A stretch of DNA of 64,000 nt, taken from positions 1,121,170,862-1,121,234,861 of the forward strand of contig NC_056733.1 in assembly GCF_019279795.1 (NCBI RefSeq), written 5' to 3'. Below are positions 1 to 15,000 of this stretch, piece by piece. The position numbers were made by a program, and so were the translations under genes. How positions within the stretch are numbered: the first letter of the stretch is position 1; each line of letters starts with the position of its first letter. Source of the DNA: Protopterus annectens. Lineage: Eukaryota > Chordata > Ceratodontiformes > Protopteridae. The notes under the pieces were generated by a model. The model saw nothing but the letters and a program-made list of their open reading frames with translations, was not told the origin of the DNA and did not search any database.

Positions 1-3000
1 TTATTATGGATTTACTATTTACCTCTCTTCTTCTTCCCTCTTAACTCTAACCATCATTTCCTATCATCTGCTGTATTATGCACTTTATTATTATTAATAT
101 TACGGATTTACTATTTAACTCTTTTCTTCTTCCCTTCTTGCTCTAATCATCATTCCCTATCATCCTCGGTATTATGTACTTTATTATTATTATTGTTATG
201 GGTTTACTATTTAACTATCTTCTTCTTCTTCCCTACTAACTCTAAACATTATTTTGTGTCTTCCTCTGTATTATGTACTTTATTATTATTAATTATATGG
301 ATTTACTATTTAACTCTCTTCTTCTTCTTCCCTCCTAACTCCAACCATCATTTCCTATCGTCCTTTGTATTATGTACTTTATTATTATTAATGTTACGGA
401 TTTACTATTTAACTCTCTTCTTCCCTTCCAACTCAAACCATCATTTCCTATCGTCTTCTGTATTATCTACTTTATTATTATTAATGTTATGGATTTACTA
501 TTTAACTCTCTTCTTCTTCTTCCCTCCTAACTCTAACCATCATTTCCTATTGTCCTCTGTATTATGTACTTTATTATTATTAATGTTATGGATTTACTAT
601 TTAACTCTCTTCTTCTTCTTCCCTCCTTACTCTAACCATCATTTCCTATCGTCCTCTGTATTTGTACTTTATTATTATTAATGTTATGGATTTACTATTT
701 AACTCTCTTCTTCTTCCCTCCTAACTCTAACCATCATTTCCTATTGTCCTCTGTATTATGTACTTTATTATTATTAATGTTATGGATTTACTATTTAACT
801 CTCTTCTTCTTCCCTCCTAACTCTAACCATCATTTCCTATCATCCTCTGTATTATGTACTTTATTATTATTAATGTTATGGATTTACTATTTAACTCTCT
901 TCTTCTTCCCTCCTAACTCTAACCATCATTTCCTATTGTCCTCTGTATTTGTACTTTATTATTATTAATGTTATGGATTTACTATTTAACTCTCTTCTTC
1001 TTCTTCTTCCCTCCTAACTCTAACCATCATTTCCTATTGTCCTCTGTATTATGTACTTTATTATTATTAATGTTATGGATTTACTATTTAACTCTCTTCT
1101 TCTTCTTCATCTTCCCTCCTAACTCTAACCATCATTCTCTATCGGCCTCTGTATTATGTACTTTATTATTATTAATGTTATGAATTTACTATTTAACTCT
1201 CTTCTTCTTCCCTCCTAACTCTAACCATCATTTCCTATCGTCCTCTGTATTATGTACTTTATTATTATTAATGTTATGGATTTACTATTTAACTCTCATC
1301 TTCTTCTTCCCTTCTAACTCTAACCATCATTTCCTATTGTCCTCTGTATTATGTACTTTATTATTATTAATGTTATGGATTTACTATTTAACTCTCTTCT
1401 TCTTCTTCCTCCTGACTCTAACCATCATTTCCTACCGTCCTCTGTATTATCTACTTTATTATTATTAATGTTATGGATTTACTATTTAACTCTCTTGTTC
1501 TTCCCTCCTAACTCTAACCATCATTTCCTATTGTCCTCTGTATTATGTACTTTATTATTATTAATGTTATGGATTTACTATTTAACTCTCTTCTTCTTTA
1601 TCCCTCCTTACTCTAACCATCATTTCCTATCTTCCTCTGTATTTGTACTTTATTATTATTGTCATGAATTTATTATTTAACTCTCTTCTTCTTCTTCCCT
1701 CCTTCCTCTAACCATCATTTCCTGTCGCCCTCTGTATTATGTACTTTATTATTATTAATGTTATAGATTTACTATTTAACTCTTTTCTTCTTCTTCCCTC
1801 CTGACTCTAACCATCATTTCCTACCGTCCTCTGTATTATCTACTTTATTATTATTAATGTTATGGATTTACTATTTAACTCTCTTCTTCTTCTTCCCTCC
1901 TAACTCTAACCATCATTTCCTATCATCCTCTGTATTATCTACTTTATTATTATTAATGTTATGGATTTACTATTTAACTCTCTTGTTCTTCCCTCCTAAC
2001 TCTAGCCATCATTTCCTATCATCCTCTGTATTATGCACTTTATTATTATTATTGTTACGGATTTGCTATTTAACTCTCTTCTTCTTCTTCCCTCCTAACT
2101 CTAACCATCATTTCCTATTGTCCTCTGTATTATGTACTTTATTATTATTAATGTTATGGATTTACTATTTAACTCTCTTCTTCTTCTTCCCTCCTAACTC
2201 TAACCATCATTTCCTATTGTCCTCTGTATTATGTACTTTATTATTATTAATGTTATGGATTTACTATTTAACTCTCTTCTTCTTCCCTCCTAACTCTAAC
2301 CATCATTTCCTATCATCCTCTGTATTATGTACTTTATTATTATTAATGTTATGGATTTACTATTTAACTCTCTTCTTCTTCCCTCCTAACTCTAACCATC
2401 ATTTCCTATTGTCCTCTGTATTATGTACTTTATTATTATTAATGTTATGGATTTACTATTTAACTCTCTTCTTCTTCTTCCCTCCTAACTCTAACCATCA
2501 TTTCCTATTGTCCTCTGTATTATGTACTTTATTATTATTAATGTTATGGATTTACTATTTAACTCTCTTCTTCTTCTTCCCTCCTAACTCTAACCATCAT
2601 TTCCTATCATCCTCTGTATTATGTACTTTATTATTATTAATGTTATGGATTTACTATTTAACTCTCTTCTTCTTCCCTCCTTACTCTAACCATCATTTCC
2701 TATTGTCCTCTGTATTATGTACTTTATTATTATTAATGTTATGGATTTACTATTTAACTCTCTTCTTCTTCTTCCCTCCTAACTCTAACCATCATTTCCT
2801 ATCATCCTTTGTATTTGTACTTTATTATTATTAATGTTATGGATTTGCTATTTAACTCTCTTCTTCCCTCCTTACTCTAACCATCATTTCCTATCTTCCT
2901 CTGTATTTGCACTTTATTATTGTTAATGTTATGGATTTACTATTTAACTCTCTTCTTCTTCTTTCTTAACTCTAACCATAATTTCCTATTGTCCTCTGTA

Positions 3001-6000
3001 TTATGTACTTTATTATTATTAATGTTATGGATTTACTATTTAACTCTCTTCTTCTTCTTCCCTCCTAACTCTAACCATCATTTCCTATTGTCCTCTGTAT
3101 TGTGTACTTTATTATTATTAATGTTATGGATTTACTATTTAACTCTCTTCTTCTTCTTCCCTCCTAACTCTAACCATCATTTCCTATTGTCCTCTGTATT
3201 ATGTACTTTATTATTATTAATGTTATGGATTTACTATTTAACTCTCTTCTTCCCTCCTAACTCTAACCATCATTTCCTATCGTCCTCTGTATTTGTACTT
3301 TATTATTATTAATGCTATGGATTTATTATTTAATTCTCTTCTTCTTCCCTCCTTCCTCTAACCATCATTTCCTATCGCCCTCTGTATTATGTACTTTATT
3401 ATTATTAATGTTATGGATTTACTATTTAACTCTCTTCTTCTTCTTCCCTCCTGACTCTAACCATCATTTCCTATCATCCTCTGTATTATCTACTTTATTA
3501 TTATTAATGTTATGGATTTACTATTTAACTCTCTTGTTCTTCCCTCCTAACTCTAGCCATCATTTCCTATCATCCTCTGTATTATGCACTTTATTATTAT
3601 TATTGTTACGGATTTACTATTTAACTCTCTTCTTCTTCTTCCCTCCTAACTCTAACCATCATTTCCTATTGTCCTCTGTATTATGTACTTTATTATTATT
3701 AATGTTATGGATTTACTATTTAACTCTCTTCTTCTTCCCTGCTAACTCTAACCATCATTTCCTATTGTCCTCTGTATTATGTACTTTATTATTATTAATG
3801 TTATGGATTTACTATTTAACTCTCTTCTTCTTCTTCCCTCCTAACTCTAACCATCATTTCCTATTGTCCTCTGTATTATGTACTTTATTATTATTAATGT
3901 TATGGATTTACTATTTAACTCTCTTTTTCTTCTTCCTCCTAACTCTAACCATCATTTCCTATTGTCCTCTGTATTAATACTTTATTATTATTAATGTTAT
4001 GGATTTACTATTTAACTCTCTTCTTCTTCATTCCTTACTCTAACCATCCTTTCCTATTGTCCTCTGTATTATGTACTTTATTATTATTAATGTTATGGAT
4101 TTACTATTTAACTCTCTTCTTCTTCTTCTTCCCTCCTAACTCTAACCATCATTTCCTATCATCCTCTGTATTATGTACTTTATTATTATTAATGTTATGG
4201 ATTTACTATTTAACTCTCTTCTTCTTCTTCCCTCCTAACTCTAACCATCATTTCCTATCATCCTCTGTATTATGTACTTTATTATTATTAATGTTATGGA
4301 TTTACTATTTAACTCTCTTCTTCTTCTTCTCCTCTCCTAACTCTAACCATCATTTCCTATCATCCTCTGTATTATGTACTTTATTATTATTAATGTTATG
4401 GATTTACTATTTAACTCTCTTCTTCTTCCCTCCTAACTCTAACCATCATTTCCTATTGTCCTTTGTATTATGTACTTTATTATTATTAATGTTATGGATT
4501 TACTATTTAACTCTTTTCTTCTTCTTCCCTCCTAACTCTAACCATCATTTCCTATTGTCCTCTGTATTATGTACTTTATTATTATTAATGTTATGGATTT
4601 ACTATTTAACTCTCTTCTTCCCTCCTAACTCTAACCATCATTTCCTATCATCCTCTGTATTATGTACTTTATTATTATTAATGTTATGGATTTACTATTT
4701 AACTCTCTTCTTCTTCTTCCTTACTCTAACCATCATTTCCTATTGTCCTCTGTATTATGTACTTTATTATTATTAATGTTATGGATTTACTATTTAACTC
4801 TCTTCTTCTTCTTCCCTCCTAACTCTAACCATCATTTCCTATCATCCTCTGTATTTGTACTTTATTATTATTAATGTTATGGATTTGCTATTTAACTCTC
4901 TTTTTCCCTCCTTACTCTAACCATCATTTCCTATCGTCCTCTGTATTATGTACTTTATTATTATTAATGTTATGGATTTACTATTTAACTCTCTTCTTCT
5001 TCTTCCCTCCTAACTCTAACCATCATTTCCTATTGTCCTCTGTATTATGTACTTTATTATTATTAATGTTATGGATTTACTATTTAACTCTCTTCTTCTT
5101 CCCTCCTAACTCTAACCATCATTTCCTATCATCCTCTGTATTATGTACTTTATTATTATTAATGTTATGGATTTACTATTTAACTCTCTTCTTCTTCCTC
5201 CTGTCTTACTCTAACCATCATTTCCTATCATCCTCTGTATTATGTACTTTATTATTATTAATGTTATGGATTTACTATTTAACTCTCTTCTTCTTCTTCC
5301 CTCCTAACTCTAACCATCATTTCCTATCGTCCTTTGTATTATGTACTTTATTATTATTAATGTTATGGATTTACTATTTAACTCTTTTTTCATCTTCCCT
5401 CTTAACTCTAACCCTCATTTCCTATTGTCCTCTGTATTATGTACTTTATTATTATTAATGTTATGGATTTACTATTTAACTCTCTTCTTCTTCTTCCCTC
5501 CTAACTCTAACCATCATTTCCTATTGTCCTCTGTATTATGTACTTTATTATTATTAATGTTATGGATTTACTATTTAACTCTCTTCTTCTTCTTCTTCTT
5601 CCCTCCTAACTCTAACCATCATTTCCTATTGTCCTCTGTATTATGTACTTTATTATTATTAATGTTATGGATTTACTATTTAACTCTCTTCTTCTTCTTC
5701 CCTCCTAACTCTAACCATCATTTCCTATCGTCCTCTGTATTTGTACTTTATTATTATTAATGTTATGGATTTACTATTTAACTCTCTTCTTCTTCCCTCC
5801 TAACTCTAACCATCATTTCCTATCATCCTCTGTATTATGTACTTTATTATTATTAATGTTATGGATTTACTATTTAACTCTCTTCTTCTTCTTCCCTCCT
5901 AACTCTAACCATCATTTCCTATTGTCCTCTGTATTATGTACTTTATTATTAATGTTATGGATTTACTATTTAACTCTCTTCTTCTTCTTCCCTCCTTACT

Positions 6001-9000
6001 CTAACCATCATTTCCTATAGTCTTCTGTATTTTGTACTTTATTATTGTTAATGTTATGGATTTACTATTTAACTCCCTTCTTCTTCTTCTCCTTCCCTCC
6101 TAACTCTAACCGCCATTTTTTATCATTCTTTGTATTATGTACTTTATTATTAGTGTTATGCATTTACTATTTAACTCTCTTCTTCTTCCCTTCTAACTCT
6201 AACCATCATTTCCTATCGTCCTCTGTATTATGTACTTTATTATTATTAATGTTATGGATTTACTATTTACCTCTCTTCTTCTTCCCTCTTAACTCTAACC
6301 ATCATTTCCTATCATCTGCTGTATTATGTACTTTATTATTATTAATGTTATGGATTTACTATTTAACTCTCTTCTTCTTCCCTCCTGACTCTAACCATCA
6401 TTTCCTACCGTCCTCTGTATTATCTACTTTATTATTATTAATGTTATGGATTTACTATTTAACTCTCTTGTTCTTCCCTCCTAACTCTAGCCATCATTTC
6501 CTATCATCCTCTGTATTATGCACTTTATTATTATTATTGTTATGGATTTACTATTTAACTCTCTTGTTCTTCCCTCCTAACTCTAGCCATCATTTCCTAT
6601 CATCCTCTGTATTATGCACTTTATTATTATTATTGTTACGGATTTGCTATTTAACTCTCTTCTTCTTCTCTTCTTGCTCTAACCATCATTTCCTATTGTC
6701 CTCTGTATTGTGTACTTTATTATTATTAATGTTATGGATTTACTATTTAACTCTCTTCTTCTTCTTCCCTCCTTACTCTAACCATCATTTCCTATTGTCC
6801 TCTGTATTATGTACTTTATTATTATTAATGTTATGGATTTACTATTTAACTCTCTTCTTCTTCTTCCCTCCTAACTCTAACCATCATTTCCTATCATCCT
6901 CTGTATTATGTACTTTATTATTATTAATGTTATGGATTTACTATTTAACTCTCTTCTTCTTCTTCTTCTTCCCTCCTAACTCTAAACATAATTTCCTATC
7001 ATCCTCTGTATTATTTACTTTATTATTATTAATGTTATGGATTTATTATTTAACTCTCTTCTTCTTCTTCCCTCCTAACTCTAACCATCATTTCCTATCA
7101 TCCTCTGTATTTGTACTTTATTATTATTAATGTTATGGATTTACTATTTAACTCTCTTCTTTTTTTCCCTCCTTACTCTAACCATCATTTCCTATCGTCC
7201 TCTGTATTTGTACTTTATTAATATTAATGTTATGGATTTACTATTTAACTCTCATCTTCTTCTTCCCTTCTAACTCTAACCATCATTTCCTATTGTCCTC
7301 TGTATTATGCACTTTATTATTATTAATGTTATTAATTTACTATTTAACTCTCTTCTTCTTCCCTCCTAACTCTAACCATCATTTCCTATTGTCCTCTGTA
7401 TTATGTACTTTATTATTATTAATGTTATGGATTTACTATTTAACTCTCTTCTTCTTATTCCCTCCTAACTCTAACCATCATTTCCTATCATCCTCTGTAT
7501 TATGTACTTTATTATTATTAATGTTATGGATTTACTATTTAACTCTCTTCTTCTTCCCTCCTAACTCTAACCATCATTTCCTATTGTCCTCTGTATTATG
7601 TACTTTATTATTATTAATGTTATGGATTTACTATTTAACTCTCTTCTTCTTCTTCCCTCCTAACTCTAACCATCATTTCCTATCATCCTCTGTATTTGTA
7701 CTTTATTATTATTAATGTTATGGATTTGCTATTTAACTCTCTTTTTCCTTCCTTACTCTAACCATCATTTCTTATCATCCTCTGTATTTGTACTTTATTA
7801 TTATTAATGTTATGGATTTACTATTTAACTCTCTTCTTCTTCTTCCCTCCTAACTCTAACCATCATTTCCTATCATCCTCTGTATTATGTACTTTATTAT
7901 TATTAATGTTATGGATTTACTATTTAACTCTCTTCTTCTTCTTCCCTCCTAACTCTAACCATCATTTCCTATTGTCCTCTGTATTATGTACTTTATTATT
8001 ATTAATGTTATGGATTTACTATTTAACTCTCTTCTTCTTCTTCCCTCCTAACTCTAACCATCATTTCCTATCATCCTCTGTATTATGTACTTTATTATTA
8101 TTAATGTTATGGATTTACTATTTAACTCTCTTCTTCTTCTTCCCTCATAACTCTAACCATCATTTCCTATTGTCATCTGTATTATGTACTTTATTATTGA
8201 TAATGTTATGGATTTACTATTTAACTATCTTCTTCCTTGCTAACTCTAACCATCATTTCCTATTGTCCTCTGTATTGTGTACTTTATTATTATTAATGTT
8301 ATGGATTTACTATTTAACTCTCTTCTTCTTCTTCCCTCCTAACTCTAACCATCATTCTCTATCGGCCTCTGTATTATGTACTTTATTATTATTAATGTTA
8401 TGAATTTACTATGTAAGTCTCTTCTTCTTCCCCCCCTAACTCTAACCATCATTTCCTATCATCCTCTGTATTTGTACTTTATTATTATTAATGTTATGGA
8501 TTTATTATTTAACTCTCTTCTTCTTCTTCCCTCCTAACTCTAACCATCATTTCCTATCATCCTCTGTATTATGTACTTTATTATTATTAATGTTATGGAT
8601 TTGCTATTTAACTCTCTTTTTCCCTCCTTACTCTAACCATCATTTCCTATCGTCCTCTGTATTATGTACTTTATTATTATTAATGTTATGGATTTACTAT
8701 TTAATTCTTCTTCTTCCCTCCTTACTCTAACCATCATTTCCTATCGTCCTCTGTATTATGTACTTTATTATTATTAATGTTATGGATTTACTATTTAACT
8801 CTCTTCTTCTTCCCTCTTAACTCTAACCCTCATTTCCTATTGTCCTCTGTATTATGTACTTTATTATTATTAATGTTATGGATTTACTATTTAACTCTCT
8901 TGTTCTTCGTTTCTCCTAACTCTAACCATCATTTCCTATCATCCTCTGTATTATGTACTTTATTATTATTAATGTTATGGATTTACTATTTAACTCTCTT

Positions 9001-12000
9001 CTTCTTCTTCCCTCCTAACTCTAACCATAATTTCCTATTGTCCTATGTATTATGTACTTTATTATTATTAATGTTATGTATTTACTATTTAACTCTCTTC
9101 TTCTTCTTCCCTCCTTACTCTAACCATCATTTCCTATTGTCCTCTGTATTATGTACTTTATTATTATTAATGTTATGTATTTACTATTTAACTCTCTTCT
9201 TCTTCCCTCCTTACTCTAACCATCATTTCCTATTGTCATCTGTATTATGTACTTTATTATTAATAATGTTATGGATTTACTATTTAACTATCTTCTTCTT
9301 CCCTGCTAACTCTAACCATCATTTCCTACCATCCTCTGTATTATGTACTTTATTATTATCAGTGTTATGGATTTACTATTTAACTCTCCTCTTCTTCTTC
9401 CCTCCTAACTACAACCATCATTTCCTATCATCCATTGTATTATGTACTTTATTATTATTAATGTTATGGATTTAATATTTAAGTCTCTTCTTCTTCCCTC
9501 CTAACTCTAACCACCATTTCCTATTGTCCTTTGTATTATGTACTTTATTATTATTAATGTTATGGATTTACTATTTAACTATTTTTTTCATCTTCCCTCT
9601 TAACTCTAAACATAATTTCCTATCATCCTCTGTATTATGTACTTTATTATTATTAATGTTATGGATTTACTATTTAACTCTCTTCTTCTTCTTCCCTCCT
9701 AACTCTAACCATCATTTCCTATTGTCCTCTGTATTATGTACTTTATTATTATTAATGTTATGGATTTACTATTTAACTCTCTTCTTCTTCTTCCCTCCTA
9801 ACTCTAACCATCATTTCCTATTGTCCTCTGTATTATGTACTTTATTATTATTAATGTTATGGATTTACTATTTAACTCTCTTCTTCTTCCCTCCTAACTC
9901 TAACCATCATTTCCTATTGTCCTCTGTATTATGTACTTTATTATTGTTAATGTTATGGATTTACTATTTAATTCTCTTTTTCTTCCCTCCTTACTCTATC
10001 CATCATTTCCTATCGTCCTGTGTATTATGTACTTTATTATTAATGTTATGGATTTACTATTTAACTCTCTTCTTCTTCTTCTTCTTCCCTCCTAACTCTA
10101 ACCATCATTTCCTATCATCCTCTGTATTTGTACTTTATTATTATTAATGCTATGGATTTATTATTTAATTCTCTTCTTCTTCCCTCCTTACTCTAACCAT
10201 CATTTCCTATCATCCTCTGTATTATGTACTTTATTATTATTAATGTTATGGATTTACTATTTAACTCTCTTCTTCTTCCTCCTTACTCTAACCATCATTT
10301 CCTATCGTCCTCTGTATTATGTACTTTATTATTATTAATGTTATGGATTTACTATTTAACTCTTTTCTTCTTCTTCCCTCCTAACTCTAACCATCATTTC
10401 CTATTGTCCTCTGTATTATGTACTTTATTATTATTAATGTTATGGATTTACTATTTAACTCTCTTCTTCTTCCCTCCTAACTCTAACCATCATTTCCTAT
10501 TGTCCTCTGTATTATGTACTTTATTATTATTAATGTTATGGATTTACTATTTAACTCTCTTCTTCTTCTTCTTCCCTCCTAACTCTAACCATCATTTCCT
10601 ATTGTCCTCTGTATTATGTACTTTATTATTATTAATGTTATGGATTTACTATTTAACTCTCTTCTTCCCTCCTTACTCTAACCATCATTTCCTATCATCC
10701 TCTGTATTATGTATTTTATTATTATTAATGTTATGGATTTACTATTTAACTCTCTTCTTCCTTCCTTACTCTAACCATCATTTCCTATCGTCCTCTGTAT
10801 TATGTACTTTATTATTATTAATGTTATGGATTTACTATTTAACTCTCTTCTTCTTCTTCCCTCCTAACTCTAACCATCATTTCCTATCATCCTCTGTATT
10901 ATGTACTTTATTATTATTAATGTTATGGATTTACTATTTAACTCTCTTCTTCTTCCCTCCTAACTCTAACCATCATTTCCTATTGTCCTCTGTATTATGT
11001 ACTTTATTATTATTAATGTTATGGATTTACTATTTAACTCTCTTCTTCTTCTTCCCTCCTAACTCTAACCATCATTTCCTATCATCCTCTGTATTATGTA
11101 CTTTATTATTATTAATGTTATGGATTTACTATTTAACTCTCTTCTTCTTCTTCCCTCCTAACTCTAACCATCATTTCCTATTGTCCTCTGTATTATGCAC
11201 TTTATTATTATTATTGTTACGGATTTGCTATTTAACTCTCTTCTTCTTCTCTTCTTGCTCTAACCATCATTTCCTATTGTCCTCTGTATTGTGTACTTTA
11301 TTATTATTAATGTTATGGATTTGCTATTTAACTCTCTTCTTCCCTCCTTACTCTAACCATCATTTCTTATCGTCCTCTGTATTTGTACTTTATTATTATT
11401 AATGTTATGGATTTACTATTTAACTCTCTTCTTCTTCTTCCCTCCTAACTCTAACCATCATTTCCTATCATCCTCTGTATTATGTACTTTATTATTATTA
11501 ATGTTATGGATTTACTATTTAAGTCTCTTCTTTTTCTTTCCAAACTCTAACCCTCATTTCCTATTGTCCTCTGTATTATGTACTTTATTATTATTAATGT
11601 TATGTATTTACTATTTAACTCTCTTCTTCCCTTCTAACTATAACCATCATTTCCTATCGTCCTTTGTATTTGTACTTTATTATTATTAATGTTATGGATT
11701 TACTATTTAACTATTTTTTTCATCTTCCCTCTTAACTCTAACCCTCATTTCCTATTGTCCTCTGTATTATGTACTTTATTATTATTAATGTTATGGATTT
11801 ACTATTTAACTCTCTTCTTCTTCCCTCCTAACTCTAACCATCATTTCCTATCATCCTCTGTATTATGTACTTTATTATTATTAATGTTATGGATTTACTA
11901 TTTAACTCTCTTCTTCTTCTTCCCTCCTAACTCTAACCATCATTTCCTATCGTCCTTTGTATTTGTACTTTATTATTATTAATGTTATGGATTTGCTATT

Positions 12001-15000
12001 TAACTCTTTTCTTCTTCCCTCATAACTCTAACCATCATTTCCTATTGTCCTCTGTATTATGTACTTTATTATTGTTAATGTTATGGATTTACTATTTAAC
12101 TCTCTTCTTCCCTACTAACTCTAACCATCATTTTGTGTCTACCTCTGTATTATGTACTTTATTATTATTAATTATATGGATTTACTATTTAACTCTCTTC
12201 TTCTTCTTTTCTCCTTACTCTAACCATCATTTCCTATTGTCCTCTGTATTATGTACTTTATTATTATTAATGTTATGGATTTACTATTTAACTCTCTTCT
12301 TCTTCTTCCCTCCTAACTCTAACCATCATTTCCTATTGTCCTCTGTATTATGTACTTTATTATTATTAATGTTATGGATTTACTATTTAACTCTTTTTTT
12401 CTTCCCTCTTAACTCTAACCCTCATTTCCTATTGTCCTCTGTATTATGTACTTTATTATTATTAATGTTATGGATTTACTATTTAACTCTCTTCTTCTTC
12501 TTCCCTCCTAACTCTAACCATCATTTCCTATCGTCCTCTGTATTATGTACTTTATTATTATTAATGTTATGGATTTACTATTTAACTCTCTTCTTCTTCC
12601 TCCTAACTCTAACCATCATTTCCTATCGTCCTTTGTATTTGTACTTTATTATTATTAATGTTATGGATTTGCTATTTAACTCTCTTCTTCCCTCCTTACT
12701 CTAACCATCATTTCTTATCGTCCTCTGTATTTGTACTTTATTATTATTAATGTTATGGATTTACTATTTAACTCTCTTCTTCTTCTTCCCTCCTAACTCT
12801 AACCATCATTTCCTATCATCCTCTGTATTATGTACTTTATTATTATTAATGTTATGGATTTACTATTTAACTCTCTTCTTCTTCCCTCCTTACTCTAACC
12901 ATCATTTCCTATCATCCTCTGTATTTGTACTTTATTATTATTAATGTTATGGATTTACTATTTAACTCTCTTCTTCTTCTTCTTCCCTCCTAACTCTAAC
13001 CATCATTTCCTATCATCCTCTGTATTATGTACTTTATTATTATTAATGTTATGGATTTACTATTTAACTCTCTTCTTCTTCTTCCCTCCTTACTCTAACC
13101 ATAATTTCCTATTGTCCTCTGTATTATGTACTTTATTATTATTAATGTTATGGATTTACTATTTAACTCTCTTCTTCTTCTTCCCTCCTAACTCTAACCA
13201 TCATTTCCTATCATCCTCTGTATTATGTACTTTATTATTATTAATGTTATGGATTTACTATTTAACTCTCTTCTTCTTCTTCCCTCCTAACTCTAACCAT
13301 CATTTCCTATTGTCCTCTGTATTATGTACTTTATTATTATTAATGTTATGGATTTACTATTTAACTCTCTTCTTCTTCTTCCCTCCTAACTCTAACCATC
13401 ATTTCCTATCATCCTCTGTATTATGTACTTTATTATTATTAATGTTATGGATTTACTATTTAACTCTCTTCTTCTTCCCTCCTAACTCTAACCATCATTT
13501 CCTATCATCCTCTGTATTATGTACTTTATTATTATTAATGTTATGGATTTACTATTTAACTCTCTTCTTCTTCCCTCCTAACTCTAACCATCATTTCCTA
13601 TTGTCCTCTGTATTATGTACTTTATTATTATTAATGTTATGGATTTACTATTTAACTCTCTTCTTCTTCTTCCCTCCTAACTCTAACCATCATTTCCTAT
13701 CGTCCTCTGTATTATGTACTTTATTATTATTAATGTTATGGATTTACTATTTAACTCTCTTCTTCTTCTTCCCTCCTAACTCTAACCATCATTTCCTATC
13801 ATCCTCTGTATTATGTACTTTATTATTATTAATGTTATGGATTTACTATTTAACTCTCTTCTTCCTCCCTAACTCTAACCATCATTTCCTATCATCCTCT
13901 GTATTTGTACTTTATTATTATTAATGTTATGGATTTACTATTTAACTCTCTTCTTCTTCTTCCTCCTAACTCTAACCATCATTTCCTATCATCCTCTGTA
14001 TTATGTACTTTATTATTATTAATGTTATGGATTTACTATTTAACTCTCTTCTTCTTCTTCCCTCCTAACTCTAACCATCATTTCCTATCATCCTCTGTAT
14101 TATGTACTTTATTATTATTAATGTTATGGATTTACTATTTAACTCTCTTCTTCTTCCCTCCTAACTCTAACCATCATTTCCTATCATCCTCTGTATTTGT
14201 ACTTTATTATTATTAATGTTATGGATTTACTATTTAACTCTCTTCTTCTTCCCTCCGAACTCTAACCATCATTTCCTATCGCCCTCTGTATTATGTACTT
14301 TATTATTATTAATGTTATGGATTTACTATTTACCTCTCTTCTTCTTCCCTCTTAACTCTAACCATCATTTCCTATCATCCTCTGTATTATGTACTTTATT
14401 ATTATTAATGTTATGGATTTACTATTTAACTCTCTTCTTCTTCCCTCCTAACTCTAACCATCATTTCCTATCATCCTCTGTATTTGTACTTTATTATTAT
14501 TAATGTTATGGATTTACTATTTAACTCTCTTCTTCTTCCCTCCTAACTCTAACCATCATTTCCTATCGTCCTTTGTATTATGTACTTTATTATTATTGTT
14601 ATGGATTTACTATTTAACTCTCATCTTCTTCTTCTTTTCTAACTCTAACCATCATTTCCTATTGTCCTCTGTATTATGCACTTTATTATTATTAATGTTA
14701 TTAATTTACTATTTAACTCTCTTCTTCTTCCTCCTAACTCTAATCATCATTCCCTATCATCCTCGGTATTATCTACTTTATTATTATTATTGTTATGGGT
14801 TTACTATTTAACTATCTTCTTCCCTCTTAACTCTAACCCTCATTTCCTATTGTCCTCTGTATTATGTACTTTATTATTATTAATGTTATGGATTTACTAT
14901 TTAACTCTCTTCTTCTTCCCTCCTAACTCTAACCATCATTTCCTATCGTCCTCTGTATTATGTACTGTATTAATAATGTTATGGATTTACTATTTAACTC

